DNA of 64,000 bases from Frigoribacterium sp. PvP032 (GTDB lineage: Bacteria > Actinomycetota > Actinomycetes > Actinomycetales > Microbacteriaceae), in contig NZ_JAFIBM010000001.1 in NCBI RefSeq assembly GCF_017833035.1, positions 1,240,001 through 1,304,000 on the forward strand, given 5' to 3'. Below, one piece after another: positions 47,137-55,570 of the stretch. The translations under genes were made by a program, and so were the position numbers. Positions within the stretch are counted from its first letter, which is position 1, and each line of letters opens with the position of its first letter. Under the pieces are notes generated by a model. That model had not been told where the DNA came from. It saw nothing but the letters and a program-made list of their open reading frames with translations, and made no database searches.

Positions 47137-49685
47137 TTGCAGTTGCCCGGGTCGGCGCCCTCGGCGTTGCCGTACAGGGTCAGGCCCACGGCCGAGTCCT
47201 TCGCGACGGTGGACGCGGCCGCAGGATCGGTCGATGCGACGCGGCACTGGTTCTTGCCGTCGCCCGCGGCGAACCCGGCCACGGAGACCTTGTCGGCCGA
47301 GAAGCCGGCTGCGGCGATGGCCGTCTTCGCGTTGGCGATCGTCTGACCGGTCACGTCGGGGACGGCAGCCGCCCCGGAGCCGTCGCTGGTGAAGACCTGC
47401 ACCGACTCGCCCTTGCTGAGGACCGTCCCCGCGGCGGGGCTGGTGCCCACCACCTGGCCGGCGGGCAGTGCCGACGCCTGCGTGCCGCCGTCCTTGTAGA
47501 CGAGCGACAGGCCCTTGAGCATCGTCTGGGCCGCGGAGACGCTGCTGCCGCCGAGCTCGGGGACGGACACGCCGGACCCGCGGACGATCGAGGCGTCGGG
47601 CTTGAGGAAGGCCGTGCCGGGGTAGACCGTGTTGTTGACGGTCTGGACCGCTCGGAACAGATCAGCACGAGTCGTCGCGTAGCGACCGCCGGCGATCGGC
47701 GAGCCGTAGCTGCGGAGGCTGATCTTCTTGCCGTCCCAGTTGCCCTGCCAGACGGCCGTCGCCAGCTTGGTCGTGGCCCCGACGATCCAGATCTGGTCCT
47801 TGTCGTCCGTGGTGCCCGTCTTGCCGATCTCCGGGTAGCCGTCGCGGGGGAGGGCACCGGTGCCCGTGCCGTTGGTCCAGAGACCGGACATGGCCACGCT
47901 GGCCGCAGCAGCGACCTGGGGGTCGAGCGCCTGGGTGCACTCCTGCGGCTGACCGCCGAGGGCGTTGCCGTCGTCGTCGACGATGTTGTCCACGACGATG
48001 GGCGAGCAGTACTTGCCACCGGCGGCGATCGCGGCGTAGGCGGTGGCCATGGTCAGCGGGGCGACCTCGTTGGAGCCGAGGATGGAGGACGGGTTCGTGT
48101 ACTCGACGTCACGTCCGTCGGCGCGGTGGAACCCGAGCTTCTGGGCGACGTTCGCGATGTCCTTGAGGTCGAGCTTCGAGGCCATCGCGGCGTACGCCGT
48201 GTTCATCGACTTGGCCGTGGCGGTCGTGACCTGCATGTTGCCCGGCTTCTCGCCGGCGTCGTTCTTGGGCGCCCAGCCGCCGGTCCTGTCCCCGCCTGCG
48301 GTGAGGTAGAAGGTCCGAGGGGTCGCGTTCACCGACTCGTAGATGCCGTGGCCCTGCTCGATCCAGTCGATGAGCGTGAACGGCTTGTAGGTCGAACCGG
48401 GCTGGAAGCCGCCCGACCCGCCGTAGTCCTTGTCGGTGCTGAAGTTGATCGACGTCTGCGTGCGGTCGCCCGTGTCGACCTCGGAGAACGCGGTGTTCTG
48501 CGTCATCACGACGACCCGGCCCGTGCCCGCCTCGACGGAGTCCACGGCGCTGCCGAGCTTGAGGCGGGTCTCGGAGGCGGGGGCCCACTTGTCGAGCTGG
48601 CCCTTCGCGTTGGCGGTCAGGTCGAGGTTGAGCGTCGTGTAGACGTTCAGCCCGCCCGTGTTCCAGGTCGCGAGACGCTCTTCCTCCGTCGAGCCGAGGA
48701 CGGCGAGGTTCTTGATGTTCTTCTTGACGAAGTCGCAGAAGTACTGGGCGCCGGCGGCGGTGACCGCGGCGCAGCCCTGCGTGGGGGCCGTCAGGTGCAC
48801 GTACCCGGCGATGTCCGTCGCCAGTGAGGCCTGCTCCTGCGCCTGGTCGATGAAGCCCTCGGCGTACATCGACTTCAGGATGACGTCGCGACGGGCCTTG
48901 TTGCCCTCGTACTTCTCCGGAGTCGAGAGGTTGCGCGTGTCCGGGTACTGGACGATCGCGATGAGGCTCGCGGCCTCTTCAGTGGTGAGGTCGGAGGCGT
49001 TCTTGTTGAAGTAGTGCTGGGCGGCGGCCTGCACGCCGTAGGTCTGGTCGCCGAAGTACGCGATGTTCAGGTACGCGAGGAGGATGTCGTCCTTCGAGTA
49101 CTTCTTCTCGAGGCCGATCGCGAACTTCATCTCTTCGAGCTTGCGGTCGATCGTGGTCTTGATCGCGTCCTTGTACGCAGCCTCTTTCTCGGCCGGGTCG
49201 GCGATGAGCTGCGACTGGGCGATGCGGATGTTGCGGACCAGCTGCATGGTCAGGGTCGAGCCGCCGCCGCTGGCACCGAGCTCGCCGCCGCCCAGGGAGC
49301 CGACGCCGGCACGTACGAGCGAGGTGACGTCGACGCCGCCGTGCTCGTAGAACCGGCGGTCTTCGCCTGCCACGACCGCGTCCTTCAGGGACTGCGAGAC
49401 CTGGTCCCACTTGAGCTCGACGCGGTTCTCGCTGTAGAGCGTCGCGAAGGGGACGTCCTGTCCGCCCTGCTTGGCGTACAGCGTGTTCCGCTGCTGCAGC
49501 TTGCCGATCTCGATGTACTCGGGGATCGACTCGAAGACCCCGATCGTGCTCGAGGCCGTCATGCCGGCGACCGCGATGGCGGGGGTCACCCCGATGGTCA
49601 CCAGGAGCCCGGCCAGGACGCTGAAGCCGATGAACCCGAAGAGCGCCCCGATGACGGACGTGGGCTTCGATTTTTGGGCAGACAT
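47133..49685 (-). CDS. ponA: Bifunctional penicillin-binding protein with PASTA domains
   Basis: An 850-residue class A PBP that polymerises and cross-links peptidoglycan. After a short cytoplasmic start and one TM (about 15-40) comes the glycosyltransferase domain (EDRRFYEHGGVD near 85, GGSTLTMQLVRN), then the transpeptidase with nucleophile motif STYK (in PGSTYKPFT), SMN and KTGTTD. Two PASTA-like segments end the protein, the second with VPDVTGQTIANAKTAIA. ATG 49685 is preferred to an upstream ATG because TACCCT on the minus strand ends six bases before it. The metallophosphoesterase gene is coupled behind it. Confidence 0.95.
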   Translation of the reverse strand: MSAQKSKPTSVIGALFGFIGFSVLAGLLVTIGVTPAIAVAGMTASSTIGVFESIPEYIEIGKLQQRNTLYAKQGGQDVPFATLYSENRVELKWDQVSQSLKDAVVAGEDRRFYEHGGVDVTSLVRAGVGSLGGGELGASGGGSTLTMQLVRNIRIAQSQLIADPAEKEAAYKDAIKTTIDRKLEEMKFAIGLEKKYSKDDILLAYLNIAYFGDQTYGVQAAAQHYFNKNASDLTTEEAASLIAIVQYPDTRNLSTPEKYEGNKARRDVILKSMYAEGFIDQAQEQASLATDIAGYVHLTAPTQGCAAVTAAGAQYFCDFVKKNIKNLAVLGSTEEERLATWNTGGLNVYTTLNLDLTANAKGQLDKWAPASETRLKLGSAVDSVEAGTGRVVVMTQNTAFSEVDTGDRTQTSINFSTDKDYGGSGGFQPGSTYKPFTLIDWIEQGHGIYESVNATPRTFYLTAGGDRTGGWAPKNDAGEKPGNMQVTTATAKSMNTAYAAMASKLDLKDIANVAQKLGFHRADGRDVEYTNPSSILGSNEVAPLTMATAYAAIAAGGKYCSPIVVDNIVDDDGNALGGQPQECTQALDPQVAAAASVAMSGLWTNGTGTGALPRDGYPEIGKTGTTDDKDQIWIVGATTKLATAVWQGNWDGKKISLRSYGSPIAGGRYATTRADLFRAVQTVNNTVYPGTAFLKPDASIVRGSGVSVPELGGSSVSAAQTMLKGLSLVYKDGGTQASALPAGQVVGTSPAAGTVLSKGESVQVFTSDGSGAAAVPDVTGQTIANAKTAIAAAGFSADKVSVAGFAAGDGKNQCRVASTDPAAASTVAKDSAVGLTLYGNAEGADPGNCK

Positions 49686-49691
49686 AGGATC

Positions 49692-49697
49692 AGGGTA
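49692..49697 (-). promoter_or_regulatory. Candidate leaderless -10 box (TACCCT) of the PBP gene
   Basis: On the minus strand TACCCT ends six bases before ATG 49685. Confidence 0.45.
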
Positions 49698-49735
49698 AGT
49701 GACACCGCTGACATCCGAGCTGACAGGAACCACAA

Positions 49736-49894
49736 ATGGTCCTTTGGGAGTACATGACCACGCCGCTCATGGTGCACAACAGCACCGCGATCCTGAACAA
49801 CTGGGGGAGTGACGGCTGGGAGCTGGTCCAGGTGACACAGGGGCCCGAGGGCGGCCCCGTCGCCTGGCTGAAGCGACAGAAGCAGGACGCGTAG
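49736..49894 (+). CDS. DUF4177-type small protein (52 residues)
   Basis: A 52-residue protein: it begins MVLWEYMTTPL, has ILNNWGSDGWELVQV in the middle and ends WLKRQKQDA. The WExxxxP start and the GWELV core are those of the DUF4177 group of very small proteins, whose function is unknown. AGGA stands eight bases before the ATG. The stop TAG shares its G with the GTG of the Rid gene. The same small gene next to a Rid gene is familiar in Microbacteriaceae. Confidence 0.8.
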   Translation: MVLWEYMTTPLMVHNSTAILNNWGSDGWELVQVTQGPEGGPVAWLKRQKQDA

Positions 49895-50373
49895 TGGGCC
49901 GCGTCGACGACCGGCTGGCCGAGCTGGGCCTCGCCCTGCCGACCGTCGCGGCACCCGCCGGCGTCTACGTGCCGGCCGTGCGGACCGGGACGGCCGTCTA
50001 CACGGCGGGCCAGCTCCCGTTCGTCGACGGTGCCCTGCCGGCGACCGGCAAGGTCGGCGACGGCCCGGGGCTGGTCGCCCCGGCCGAGGCACGCGACCTC
50101 GCTGCCACCTGCGTCCTCAACGCCCTCGCCGCCGCCGCGTCGGTGCTCGGATCCCTCGACGAGGTGGTCCGGGTCGTGAAGGTCACCGGCTTCGTCGCCT
50201 CCGACCCTGCCTTCTCCGGCCAGCCCGGCGTGCTCAACGGCGCGTCCGAGCTGCTCGGCGAGATCTTCGGCGACCTCGGGGTCCACGCCCGGAGCGCCGT
50301 CGGCGTCGCCGTCCTGCCCCTCGACTCGCCCGTCGAGGTCGAGCTCCTGCTCGAGGTGGCCCCCACCTCCTGA
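49894..50373 (+). CDS. Rid-family (YjgF/YER057c/UK114) protein
   Basis: A 159-residue protein of the Rid superfamily, small trimeric enzymes that deaminate reactive enamine/imine intermediates. Family marks are the TAVYTAGQLPF strand near 32-42, a helix rich in Ala (ATCVLNALAAAASVLGSLDEVV) and the arginine of GVHARSAVGVAVLP, the residue that binds the substrate carboxylate in active RidA. Whether this member is a deaminase is not proven by that residue alone. GTG start in TAGTG, one base shared with the DUF4177 stop. Convergent with acs. Confidence 0.88.
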   Translation: MGRVDDRLAELGLALPTVAAPAGVYVPAVRTGTAVYTAGQLPFVDGALPATGKVGDGPGLVAPAEARDLAATCVLNALAAAASVLGSLDEVVRVVKVTGFVASDPAFSGQPGVLNGASELLGEIFGDLGVHARSAVGVAVLPLDSPVEVELLLEVAPTS

Positions 50374-50386
50374 TCGCCCACGGGCT

Positions 50387-50436
50387 CGAGGCCCCCGGAG
50401 ACGCCGCCGAGCAGGCGGCCGGCCCCGGGGGCCTCG
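50387..50436. terminator. Terminator between the Rid gene and acs
   Basis: CGAGGCCCCCGG pairs with CCGGGGGCCTCG (12 bp), with a nested GCCGCC/GGCGGC stem inside the loop, between convergent genes. Confidence 0.8.
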
Positions 50437-50440
50437 TCCG

Positions 50441-52426
50441 TCAGCGCATCTCCGCCGAGATCACGGTCATGACGGCCGAGTCGGCCAGGGTGGTCGTGTC
50501 CCCGATCTCGCGCCCCTCCGCGACGTCCCGCAGGAGCCGGCGCATGATCTTGCCGGAGCGCGTCTTGGGCAGCTCGTCCACGAGCACGATCGACCGGGGA
50601 CGAGCGATCGCCCCGATCTGCTGCGCGACGTGCGCCTTGAGGGCGACCGCCGCCTCCTCGGGCGTCACGCTCTTCCTCTTCTTGTTGCGGAGCACGACGA
50701 AGGCCACCACGGCCTGGCCGGTGGTCTCGTCGGCCGCGCCCACGACGGCGGACTCGGCCACGATCGGGTGGGAGACGAGCGCCGACTCGATCTCGGCCGT
50801 CGAGAGCCGGTGGCCCGAGACGTTCATGACGTCGTCCACCCGGCCGAGCAGCCAGATGTCGCCGTCCTCGTCGCGACGGGCGCCGTCGCCGGCGAAGTAC
50901 CGGTCGCCGAAGCGGCTCCAGTACGTCTCCGCGTAGCGGTCGGGGTCGCCCCAGATGCCGCGGAGCATCGACGGCCAGGGCTCGGTCACGACGAGCAGCC
51001 CGCTCTCGCCGTCGGCGACCGGCGTGCCGTGGTCGTCCACGACGTCCACGCTGATGCCCGGCAGCGGCGTCTGCGCGGCGCCCGGCTTGGTCGACGTGAG
51101 CCCCGGCAGCGGCGAGATCATGATCGCCCCCGTCTCCGTCTGCCACCACGTGTCGACGATCGGTGTCCGGTCCGCCCCGATGACCTCCCGGTACCAGAGC
51201 CAGGCCTCGGGGTTGATCGGCTCGCCGACCGAGCCCAGCAGGCGCAGGGACGACAGGTCGCGTGCCTGGGGTATCTCGCGGCCCGCCTTCATGAAGCCCC
51301 GGATGGCCGTCGGGGCCGTGTAGAAGAGCGAGACCCCGTACTTCTCGACGATGTCCCACCAGCGGCCGGGGGCAGGCGAGTCGGGCGTGCCCTCGTAGAG
51401 CACCTGCGTCGCACCGTTCGCGAGGGGTCCGTAGACGACGTAGCTGTGGCCGGTGATCCAGCCGACGTCGGCGGTGCACCACCAGACGTCGCTCTCCGGG
51501 CGGAGGTCGAAGACCGTCGCGTGGGTGGTCGCGACCTGCGTCAGGTAGCCGCCGGAGGTGTGCAGGATGCCCTTGGGCTTGCCGGTGGTGCCGCTCGTGT
51601 AGAGGATGAAGAGGGGGTGCTCGGCCTCGAACGACTCGGGCTCGTGCTGGTCAGGGACCCCCTCGAGCGCCTCGTGCCACCACCGGTCACGACCCTCGGT
51701 CCACTCGACCTCGTTGCCGCCCCGACGGACGACGAGGACGTCTCGGACGCTCGACTCGCCCCCGACCGCGAGCGCGGCGTCGACGGCGGGCTTGAGGGGG
51801 GCCACGGCGCCCTTCCGCCAGCCGCCGTCCGCGGTGATGACCAGCACGGCCTGAGCGTCGTCGATGCGCGCTCGCAGGCTCTCGGCGCTGAAGCCGCCGA
51901 AGACCACGCTGTGGACGGCGCCCAGCCGGGCCACGGCGAGCATGGCGACCACCGCCTCCGGGACCTGGGGCAGGTAGATGACGACGCGGTCGCCGGCCAC
52001 GACGCCCAGCGACGCGAGCAGGTTCGCGGCCCGGCTCACGTCGGAGGTGAGCTCGGCGTAGGTGAGCGACCGGCTGTCTCCGGGCTCGCCCTCCCAGTGC
52101 AGCGCGACGCGGTCCCCGTGTCCTGCCTCGACGTGCCGGTCGAGGCAGTTGTAGGCGACGTTGAGGCGGCCGTCGGCGAACCAGCGGGCCACTGGCGCAC
52201 CGGACCAGTCGAGGGTCTCGGTGGGCTCGACGGCCCACGAGAGCCGCTGACGTGCCTGGTCGCCCCAGAAGAGGAGGCGGTCGGCGGCGGCCGCCTCGAC
52301 GAGGTCCGGCCCGGCCACGGCTCGCGCGGCGAACTCGGACGGCGGCGGGAACGCAGCCGTGGACGACGACTGCACGGCCTCCTCGTTCGTGGCGGGGCTG
52401 GTGGGGATGTCCTGGCGGTCGACCAT
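50441..52426 (-). CDS. acs: Acetyl-coenzyme A synthetase
   Basis: A 661-residue AMP-forming synthetase that activates acetate. The P-loop-like motif [11 protein letters not shown] lies near residue 285, the adenine motif DTWWQTETG near 430, the hinge Asp region [13 protein letters not shown] near 540, and the C-terminal catalytic lysine is in [11 protein letters not shown] near 635, the site that is acetylated in regulated Acs enzymes. The ATG has GAGAGGA upstream on the minus strand. The gene is divergent from the 6C RNA and the Tad operon. It complements pta-ackA for growth on low acetate. Confidence 0.96.
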   Translation of the reverse strand: MVDRQDIPTSPATNEEAVQSSSTAAFPPPSEFAARAVAGPDLVEAAAADRLLFWGDQARQRLSWAVEPTETLDWSGAPVARWFADGRLNVAYNCLDRHVEAGHGDRVALHWEGEPGDSRSLTYAELTSDVSRAANLLASLGVVAGDRVVIYLPQVPEAVVAMLAVARLGAVHSVVFGGFSAESLRARIDDAQAVLVITADGGWRKGAVAPLKPAVDAALAVGGESSVRDVLVVRRGGNEVEWTEGRDRWWHEALEGVPDQHEPESFEAEHPLFILYTSGTTGKPKGILHTSGGYLTQVATTHATVFDLRPESDVWWCTADVGWITGHSYVVYGPLANGATQVLYEGTPDSPAPGRWWDIVEKYGVSLFYTAPTAIRGFMKAGREIPQARDLSSLRLLGSVGEPINPEAWLWYREVIGADRTPIVDTWWQTETGAIMISPLPGLTSTKPGAAQTPLPGISVDVVDDHGTPVADGESGLLVVTEPWPSMLRGIWGDPDRYAETYWSRFGDRYFAGDGARRDEDGDIWLLGRVDDVMNVSGHRLSTAEIESALVSHPIVAESAVVGAADETTGQAVVAFVVLRNKKRKSVTPEEAAVALKAHVAQQIGAIARPRSIVLVDELPKTRSGKIMRRLLRDVAEGREIGDTTTLADSAVMTVISAEMR

Positions 52427-52581
52427 CGTCGTCCTCTCGCGTCGTTGCGGATGCGGGCGCCTGCGCCCCGAGCGAGACTACTCCGGGCCACGACGGCGCC
52501 CGGTCGAGGGTGCCTGGCCGAAGAGCGAAGGACGGGGGGAGGGCGCGGGCGTCGTGCTGGCACCGGGACGCTCGTCTGGGG

Positions 52582-52587
52582 TACACT
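52582..52587 (+). promoter_or_regulatory. Candidate -10 box of the 6C RNA
   Basis: TACACT stands about seven bases before the likely first base of the RNA. The rest of 52427-52581 shows nothing besides the start of acs on the other strand. Confidence 0.55.
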
Positions 52588-52593
52588 CGAGGC

Positions 52594-52693
52594 ATCCGGA
52601 TTCAACCCCGGTGTGCAGCGCGAGCGATTCCCCCCGATCCAGCGCTGCCGTGGCGGCACCAGTTCCCCCCAACTGGTGCCGCCCCTCTTTTTT
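52594..52693 (+). ncRNA. 6C small RNA
   Basis: Two hairpins each expose a run of exactly six C. The first has arms CAGCGC (52616) and GCGCTG (52642) with C6 at 52630-52635. The second is a 13-bp perfect stem (from GGCGGCACC at 52652 to 52683) with loop C6 at 52665-52670, followed by six T. This is the definition of the 6C RNA family of actinobacteria (B11 in Mycobacterium tuberculosis). In mycobacteria it also lies by the Tad-type pilus genes. C-rich loops are thought to pair with G-rich ribosome sites of target mRNAs. Confidence 0.92.
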
Positions 52694-52801
52694 GCCTGCT
52701 CTCTCCACTGGAGCCACCCGGGTGATTCCTCCCCGGGGCGAGTCGGACCAGCAGGCGTCCCCGAGGGAACAGCCCTGTCTGTGCACGAGGGAAGACCTCG
52801 C

Positions 52802-52807
52802 TACGGT
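52802..52807 (+). promoter_or_regulatory. Candidate leaderless -10 box (TACGGT) of the Tad operon
   Basis: TACGGT ends six bases before the ATG of the tadA-type gene. Confidence 0.45.
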
Positions 52808-52813
52808 CCGGAC

Positions 52814-53929
52814 ATGACCGGAGCGACTCGCGACCCCACCCGGGGCCTCACCCCCGACCACCCGTCCGTCACCTCCGTGCCGCCGCACGGCCGATTCGTG
52901 CCGACGGCCCCGCCGGGGTCCGTCGCGCTCCGGGGTACAAGAACGCTCGACGGGGTACAGGCTGCGCCGGTCGACAGGTCGTGGCTGGGGCCTCTCGCCC
53001 CCCTCCTGGACGACCCTGACGTGACCGACGTCTTCGTCACCGGCGGCACGGGCACCTGGGTCGACCGAGGAGGAGGCGCTCGTCCTGAGCCGCGGGTCCA
53101 CCTCTCCGAGGCGGCCGTTCGCGACCTCGCGGTCAGGCTCGTCGCGCGAGGCGGCAGGCACGTGGACGAGGCGAGCCCGTGCGTCGACGTGCGGCTGCCG
53201 GGCGGCGTGCGCGTGCACGTGGTGCTGCCGCCGATCTCGACCACGGGGACGGCGCTGTCCATCCGTTTCCCCCGAGCTGTGCCGCCGACGCTCGACGACC
53301 TGAGCAGGGCGGGCTTCTTCGCGGACGTCGACGAGGACGCCGTGCGGTCGTGCGTGGACAGGCGGGCCAACGTGCTCGTCACGGGGGCGGGCGGGACGGG
53401 CAAGACGACGTTCCTCGCGGCGATGCTCTCGGCGGCGTCGCCGGGCGACCGCATCGTCACCGTCGAGGACGTGGCCGAGCTCCGCGTGGTCCATCCCCAC
53501 GTGGTCTCGCTCGAGGCCCGCCAGCCGAACCTCGAGGGGGTGGGCGGGGTCGACCTCGCCCGGCTGCTGCGGGAGGCGCTCCGCATGCGCCCCGACCGCC
53601 TCGTCGTGGGCGAGTGCCGCGGGGCCGAGGTCCGCGACCTCCTCTCCGCTCTGAACACCGGCCACGACGGCGGGGCCGGCACGCTGCACGCGAACGGACT
53701 GGCGGACGTGCCGGCTCGTCTCGAGGCGCTGGGTGCCGTCGCCGGTCTCACGCCGACGGCCCTCGCGCGACAGGCCGTCAGCGCACTCGACGCCGTGTTC
53801 CACCTGGACCGGGCCGGCGGACGGCGCCGGCTGGCCGTCATCGGCTCCCTCGGGACGTCGGCGTCGGGCGAGCTCACGGCTGGCGAGGGCCTCGTCGGCG
53901 TCGCTGACGGCGGCCGACGGGGCCGATGA
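52814..53929 (+). CDS. tadA: Tad pilus assembly ATPase, TadA/CpaF type
   Basis: A 371-residue secretion ATPase driving pilus assembly at the cytoplasmic membrane. The N-terminal domain has LLDDPDVTDVFVTGG. The Walker A GAGGTGKTT is at 191-199, the Asp box GDRIVTVEDVAELR follows, the Walker B is RMRPDRLVVGECRGAEVRDLL and the His box NTGHDGGAGTLHAN. It is shorter than classical CpaF proteins, as usual for actinobacterial flp loci. ATG 52814 lies six bases after TACGGT. The stop overlaps the next gene's ATG (ATGA), and five pilus genes follow in one direction. Confidence 0.92.
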   Translation: MTGATRDPTRGLTPDHPSVTSVPPHGRFVPTAPPGSVALRGTRTLDGVQAAPVDRSWLGPLAPLLDDPDVTDVFVTGGTGTWVDRGGGARPEPRVHLSEAAVRDLAVRLVARGGRHVDEASPCVDVRLPGGVRVHVVLPPISTTGTALSIRFPRAVPPTLDDLSRAGFFADVDEDAVRSCVDRRANVLVTGAGGTGKTTFLAAMLSAASPGDRIVTVEDVAELRVVHPHVVSLEARQPNLEGVGGVDLARLLREALRMRPDRLVVGECRGAEVRDLLSALNTGHDGGAGTLHANGLADVPARLEALGAVAGLTPTALARQAVSALDAVFHLDRAGGRRRLAVIGSLGTSASGELTAGEGLVGVADGGRRGR

Positions 53930-54888
53930 CCGGGAGGGGCCGGCGTCGACCTCCGCCCACCCCGGCGGCGACGGTGGTCGATCGTCTCGCCGTCCTCCTC
54001 GCCGCCGGGGTCGCACCGGCCTCCGCCTGGCGGCACGTGGGCGAGGCCGAGCCCGAGGGCGCCGTCCGTGCGGTGGCGTGCCACGTGGGGCGCTGTGCGG
54101 ACGAGGGCGTGCCCGTGTCGGCGTCGTTGCGGCAGGCGCTCGAGCACCGTCCGTTCGGCGCTGTTCCCGACGGCGGCCGGCACGCGGCCGAGTGGGCCCA
54201 GGTCGCGTGCGCCTGGCACGTCGCAGAGCGGAGCGGAGCGCCCCTCGCCGAGTGCCTCGGCAGCTTCGTCGCCGCCCTTCGCCAGGCCGACGCCGCTCGC
54301 CGAGAGGTGGAGGTGGCACTGAGTGGCCCGCGCTCCACGGGGCGCATCGTCCTCGCGCTCCCGCCGGTCGGGCTCCTCTTCTCCCTGGGGCTCGGCTTCG
54401 ACACCGCCGCGGTGCTCTTCGGCAGCCCGGCGGGGTGGTGCTGCCTGGCGGCGGGGAGCGCGCTCGTGCTCGCCGCGCGCGCCTGGAACGGCCGGCTGGT
54501 CCGCTCCGCGGTCCCGAGCGCCTCCGTGCCGGGGCTCCGTCTCGAGCTGCTCGCCGTGGCGGTGTCCGGCGGAGGGTCCTGGCAGGGCGCTCTCGACCTC
54601 GTCGACGAGGCCTGTCACGACCGCCTCGGGGAGGACGGGGCGGACGACGGCGGGGGAGAGTCCGTCCTGGACCTCTCCCGGAGGGCAGGGGCCCCGGCAG
54701 GAGCCCTGCTGCGCGCCGCGGCCGCCGAGCGCCGTCTCGACGCCACGACGGCGGCGCGGTCCGCGGCGGCTCGGCTGGGATCGACGCTGATGCTGCCGCT
54801 GGGCGTCTGCGTGCTGCCCGCCTTCCTCGTGGTCGGCGTCGTCCCCCTCGTCATCGCGCTCGTCTCCTCCACAGCGGACGTCCTCTGA
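53926..54888 (+). CDS. Fused TadB-TadC-like pilus assembly membrane protein
   Basis: A 320-residue membrane protein with two copies of the type II secretion F fold: helix-rich segments at about 15-130 (AVLLAAGVAPASAWRHV, then RSGAPLAECLGSF) and 195-290 (LELLAVAVSGGGSWQGALDLV, then RAGAPAGALLRAAA). Two TM helices lie between and two at the end. Most Tad loci have two genes, tadB and tadC; this one appears to carry both parts in one short protein. It is coupled to tadA by an ATGA overlap. Function: inner-membrane platform on which the ATPase acts. Confidence 0.83.
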   Translation: MTGRGRRRPPPTPAATVVDRLAVLLAAGVAPASAWRHVGEAEPEGAVRAVACHVGRCADEGVPVSASLRQALEHRPFGAVPDGGRHAAEWAQVACAWHVAERSGAPLAECLGSFVAALRQADAARREVEVALSGPRSTGRIVLALPPVGLLFSLGLGFDTAAVLFGSPAGWCCLAAGSALVLAARAWNGRLVRSAVPSASVPGLRLELLAVAVSGGGSWQGALDLVDEACHDRLGEDGADDGGGESVLDLSRRAGAPAGALLRAAAAERRLDATTAARSAAARLGSTLMLPLGVCVLPAFLVVGVVPLVIALVSSTADVL

Positions 54889-54996
54889 CGATCCGTGCCC
54901 AGGAGGCGCGGTGCGGGCAGCGGCGGCGCGCCCCGCTGACCGAGACTCGCTCCGGACCACGACAAGTGGTCGCCGCCGACCGAGAAGGAACAGCAC

Positions 54997-55215
54997 ATGA
55001 GCACCACCGTCACGAACCCGTCCGCCGTCACCGTCCCTCGTGCCGCCTCGACCAGGAGGTGGTGGCTGGCGGAGGACGGCGCCGCCACGGCCGAGTACGC
55101 GATCGTCATCATGGCCGCCGTGGGCTTCGCGGGGCTCCTGGTCGTGATCATGCGGTCGGACGAGGTCCGCGGGGTCCTCAGCGACCTCGTGCGCTCGGCC
55201 CTGTCGGTCGGCTGA
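54997..55215 (+). CDS. Flp-type pilin, DUF4244
   Basis: A 72-residue pilin-like protein. A polar start with WWLAEDGAATAEYAIVIM leads into one hydrophobic helix (AAVGFAGLLVVIM), then a short charged end. The G/A-x-x-x-x-E pattern at the head of the helix is that of class III prepilins, and the protein matches the DUF4244 group always found in actinobacterial tad loci. It would be the fibre subunit. GAAGGAACAGC is a good ribosome site. No prepilin peptidase gene is in the window. Confidence 0.88.
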   Translation: MSTTVTNPSAVTVPRAASTRRWWLAEDGAATAEYAIVIMAAVGFAGLLVVIMRSDEVRGVLSDLVRSALSVG

Positions 55216-55218
55216 GCC

Positions 55219-55563
55219 GTGAGGAGAGGGGCGACCGTCGACGCCGGCAGCGTCACGGCAGAGTTCGCCGTCGTCCTGCCCGCCGTCCTCGCGGTCGTCG
55301 CGCTGGCCGTCGGTGCGGTCGGGGCCTCGGCGCAGTCCGTGCGACTCGCCGACGCCGCCGCGGTGACTGCCCGGCAGACGGCGAGGGGAGACGCCGAGTC
55401 CGTCCCCGGGACGTTGGCAGCCCTGGCGCCCGGTGCCGCGTCGAGCTCGACCGTCGAGGGCGCGGTCGTCTGCCTCACCCTGGCCAGGCCCGTCTCCCTC
55501 GGCCCCCTGTCCGGCGTGGTCACGCTGCGGGCCCGCAGCTGTGCGCCGACCGCCGGCGGGTGA
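55219..55563 (+). CDS. TadE-like pseudopilin
   Basis: A 114-residue protein with an N-terminal pilin-like helix preceded by AGSVTAEFAVVLPAVLAVVALAVG, the TadE motif with the conserved Glu, then a small outer domain with two Cys (VVCLTLARP and RSCAPT) that may form a disulfide. Minor pseudopilins of this kind help assemble Flp pili. GTG start three bases after the DUF4244 stop. Its stop lies seven bases before the next gene's ATG. Confidence 0.87.
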   Translation: MRRGATVDAGSVTAEFAVVLPAVLAVVALAVGAVGASAQSVRLADAAAVTARQTARGDAESVPGTLAALAPGAASSSTVEGAVVCLTLARPVSLGPLSGVVTLRARSCAPTAGG

Positions 55564-55570
55564 GCGCGGG

